From Verrucomicrobiales bacterium (GTDB lineage Bacteria; Verrucomicrobiota; Verrucomicrobiia; Verrucomicrobiales; Akkermansiaceae): 5,993 nt of DNA. Under the pieces are notes generated by a model. That model was given only the letters and a program-made list of their open reading frames with translations, had not been told where the DNA came from and did not search any database. The position numbers and the translations under genes were made by a program. This document shows, in pieces, positions 5,331-5,993 of this stretch (the stretch's first letter is position 1; each line of letters opens with the position of its first letter). The stretch covers positions 1-5,993 of the forward strand of contig DMYM01000347.1 of the NCBI GenBank assembly GCA_003483645.1, written 5' to 3'.

Positions 5331-5993
5331 CAGTTTTCGTTTTCGGGGAAGACCTGGTTCATGACCTGTTCCACGGCCGCCGTGCGGCTGCCCTTGAAGA
5401 GGATCACGTCACCCGCCTGCAGCGTCTCCCGTAGCCACCTGGCAGCGTCCTCATACTGATCAAAGTGCTCCACCACAGGCGCTCCCCCCTCCCGAGCCCC
5501 CTCCGCTATTCCTGCCGCCTCGGCTCCCACGCTGACCACCCGCAGGTTCCGTTGGGCTGCATACGCGCCCACCTGGTGGTGCATCTCTTCAGAGAAGCAG
5601 CCCAGTTCCCCCATCGTTCCCAATACAACTGTCCGGATACTGCCATTGCCGGTGGCCAGATCGGCCACCACACCGATAGCAGCCCGCATCGAGTCCGGGT
5701 TGGCATTGTAGGTGTCGTCATACACGGTGATCCCGTCATGATCGAAACACCGCAGGCGACCGCTGGTCAACTGGACGGCCTCCATGCCACAGGCCAGTTC
5801 CTCCGGTGTCAATCCGAGCACCCAGCCTGCTCCCGCCGCCAGGAGAGCATTGTTCACCATGTGCTTGCCGGCTACCGCAAGCTGCACGTGGGAACTCTCC
5901 TCTCCGTCGATGACGAGCTCGAACTCGGAACCAGCTTCCGTGAGTTGTAGTCCTTCGGCTCGAATCACACCGCGCCCGTTACCCACCGGAACG
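5330..5993 (-). CDS. murF: MurF, UDP-MurNAc-tripeptide:D-alanyl-D-alanine ligase (C-terminal part, 5' end outside the window)
   Basis: MurF is the cytoplasmic ATP-dependent ligase that adds D-Ala-D-Ala to UDP-MurNAc-tripeptide. The last 220 codons are visible, roughly half of a normal MurF (about 450 residues); the ATP-binding loop lies outside the window. The frame stays open to the right edge, so the GTG at 5984-5986 is an internal valine and not the start. Family features seen, numbered from the first visible codon, are AGKHMVNNALLAAG (41-54, the GxHxxxNAL segment), LTSGRL (75-80), DDTYNANPDSM (92-102), the typical MurF signature, VLGTMGELG (123-131) and the C-terminal FKGSRTAAVEQVM (199-211). 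These set it apart from MurE and MurD. The last residues end in a TGA that overlaps the mraY start by one base. There is no sign of truncation or frameshift in the visible part. Confidence 0.96.
   Translation of the reverse strand, partial: VPVGNGRGVIRAEGLQLTEAGSEFELVIDGEESSHVQLAVAGKHMVNNALLAAGAGWVLGLTPEELACGMEAVQLTSGRLRCFDHDGITVYDDTYNANPDSMRAAIGVVADLATGNGSIRTVVLGTMGELGCFSEEMHHQVGAYAAQRNLRVVSVGAEAAGIAEGAREGGAPVVEHFDQYEDAARWLRETLQAGDVILFKGSRTAAVEQVMNQVFPENEN

Noticed and set aside
5651..5669. A perfect 7-base inverted repeat (GGTGGCC / GGCCACC, 5-base loop) inside murF
   Set aside because: It encodes ordinary MurF residues (VADLAT), has no T-run and is short; chance pairing in GC-rich coding DNA is the simplest explanation.

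Overview
The window is one co-oriented block of peptidoglycan-synthesis and division genes (a dcw cluster), all on the minus strand. In transcription order, from high to low coordinates, it reads murF (5' end outside the window) > mraY > murD > a two-LysM membrane protein > ftsW > murG (3' end outside the window). Coding density is close to complete. The largest gaps are 60 bases (ftsW to murG), 32 bases (murD to LysM gene) and 27 bases (LysM gene to ftsW). murF and mraY share one base in a TGATG junction, and mraY and murD are 4 bases apart. I see no rRNA, tRNA, CRISPR array, mobile element, convincing promoter or intrinsic terminator, so the window looks like the interior of a long operon.

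The DNA is GC-rich. The order murF-mraY-murD-LysM protein-ftsW-murG, with a LysM gene between murD and ftsW, is the order I recall from Chlamydiae, where the gene at that place is called nlpD. The protein sequences are not chlamydial in length or composition. A free-living member of the PVC superphylum, most likely Verrucomicrobiota, is my best guess. This is inference from gene order and motif flavour, not from a database search.

The genes work in sequence. MurD adds D-glutamate to UDP-MurNAc-L-Ala, and MurF completes UDP-MurNAc-pentapeptide. MraY moves the phospho-MurNAc-pentapeptide onto undecaprenyl phosphate (lipid I), and MurG adds GlcNAc to give lipid II. FtsW polymerises lipid II at the septum with a partner class B PBP. 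The LysM protein is a membrane-anchored, probably periplasm-facing glycan binder with no catalytic domain visible; its place in the operon suggests a role at the septal wall.

This is mostly an ordinary core region. The points worth a second look are the LysM gene inside the cluster, a roughly 40-residue acidic expansion of one predicted periplasmic loop of MraY, two competing start sites for the LysM protein, and an out-of-frame mini-ORF with a good ribosome-binding site that overlaps the start of ftsW. I found no evidence of a wholly new system.
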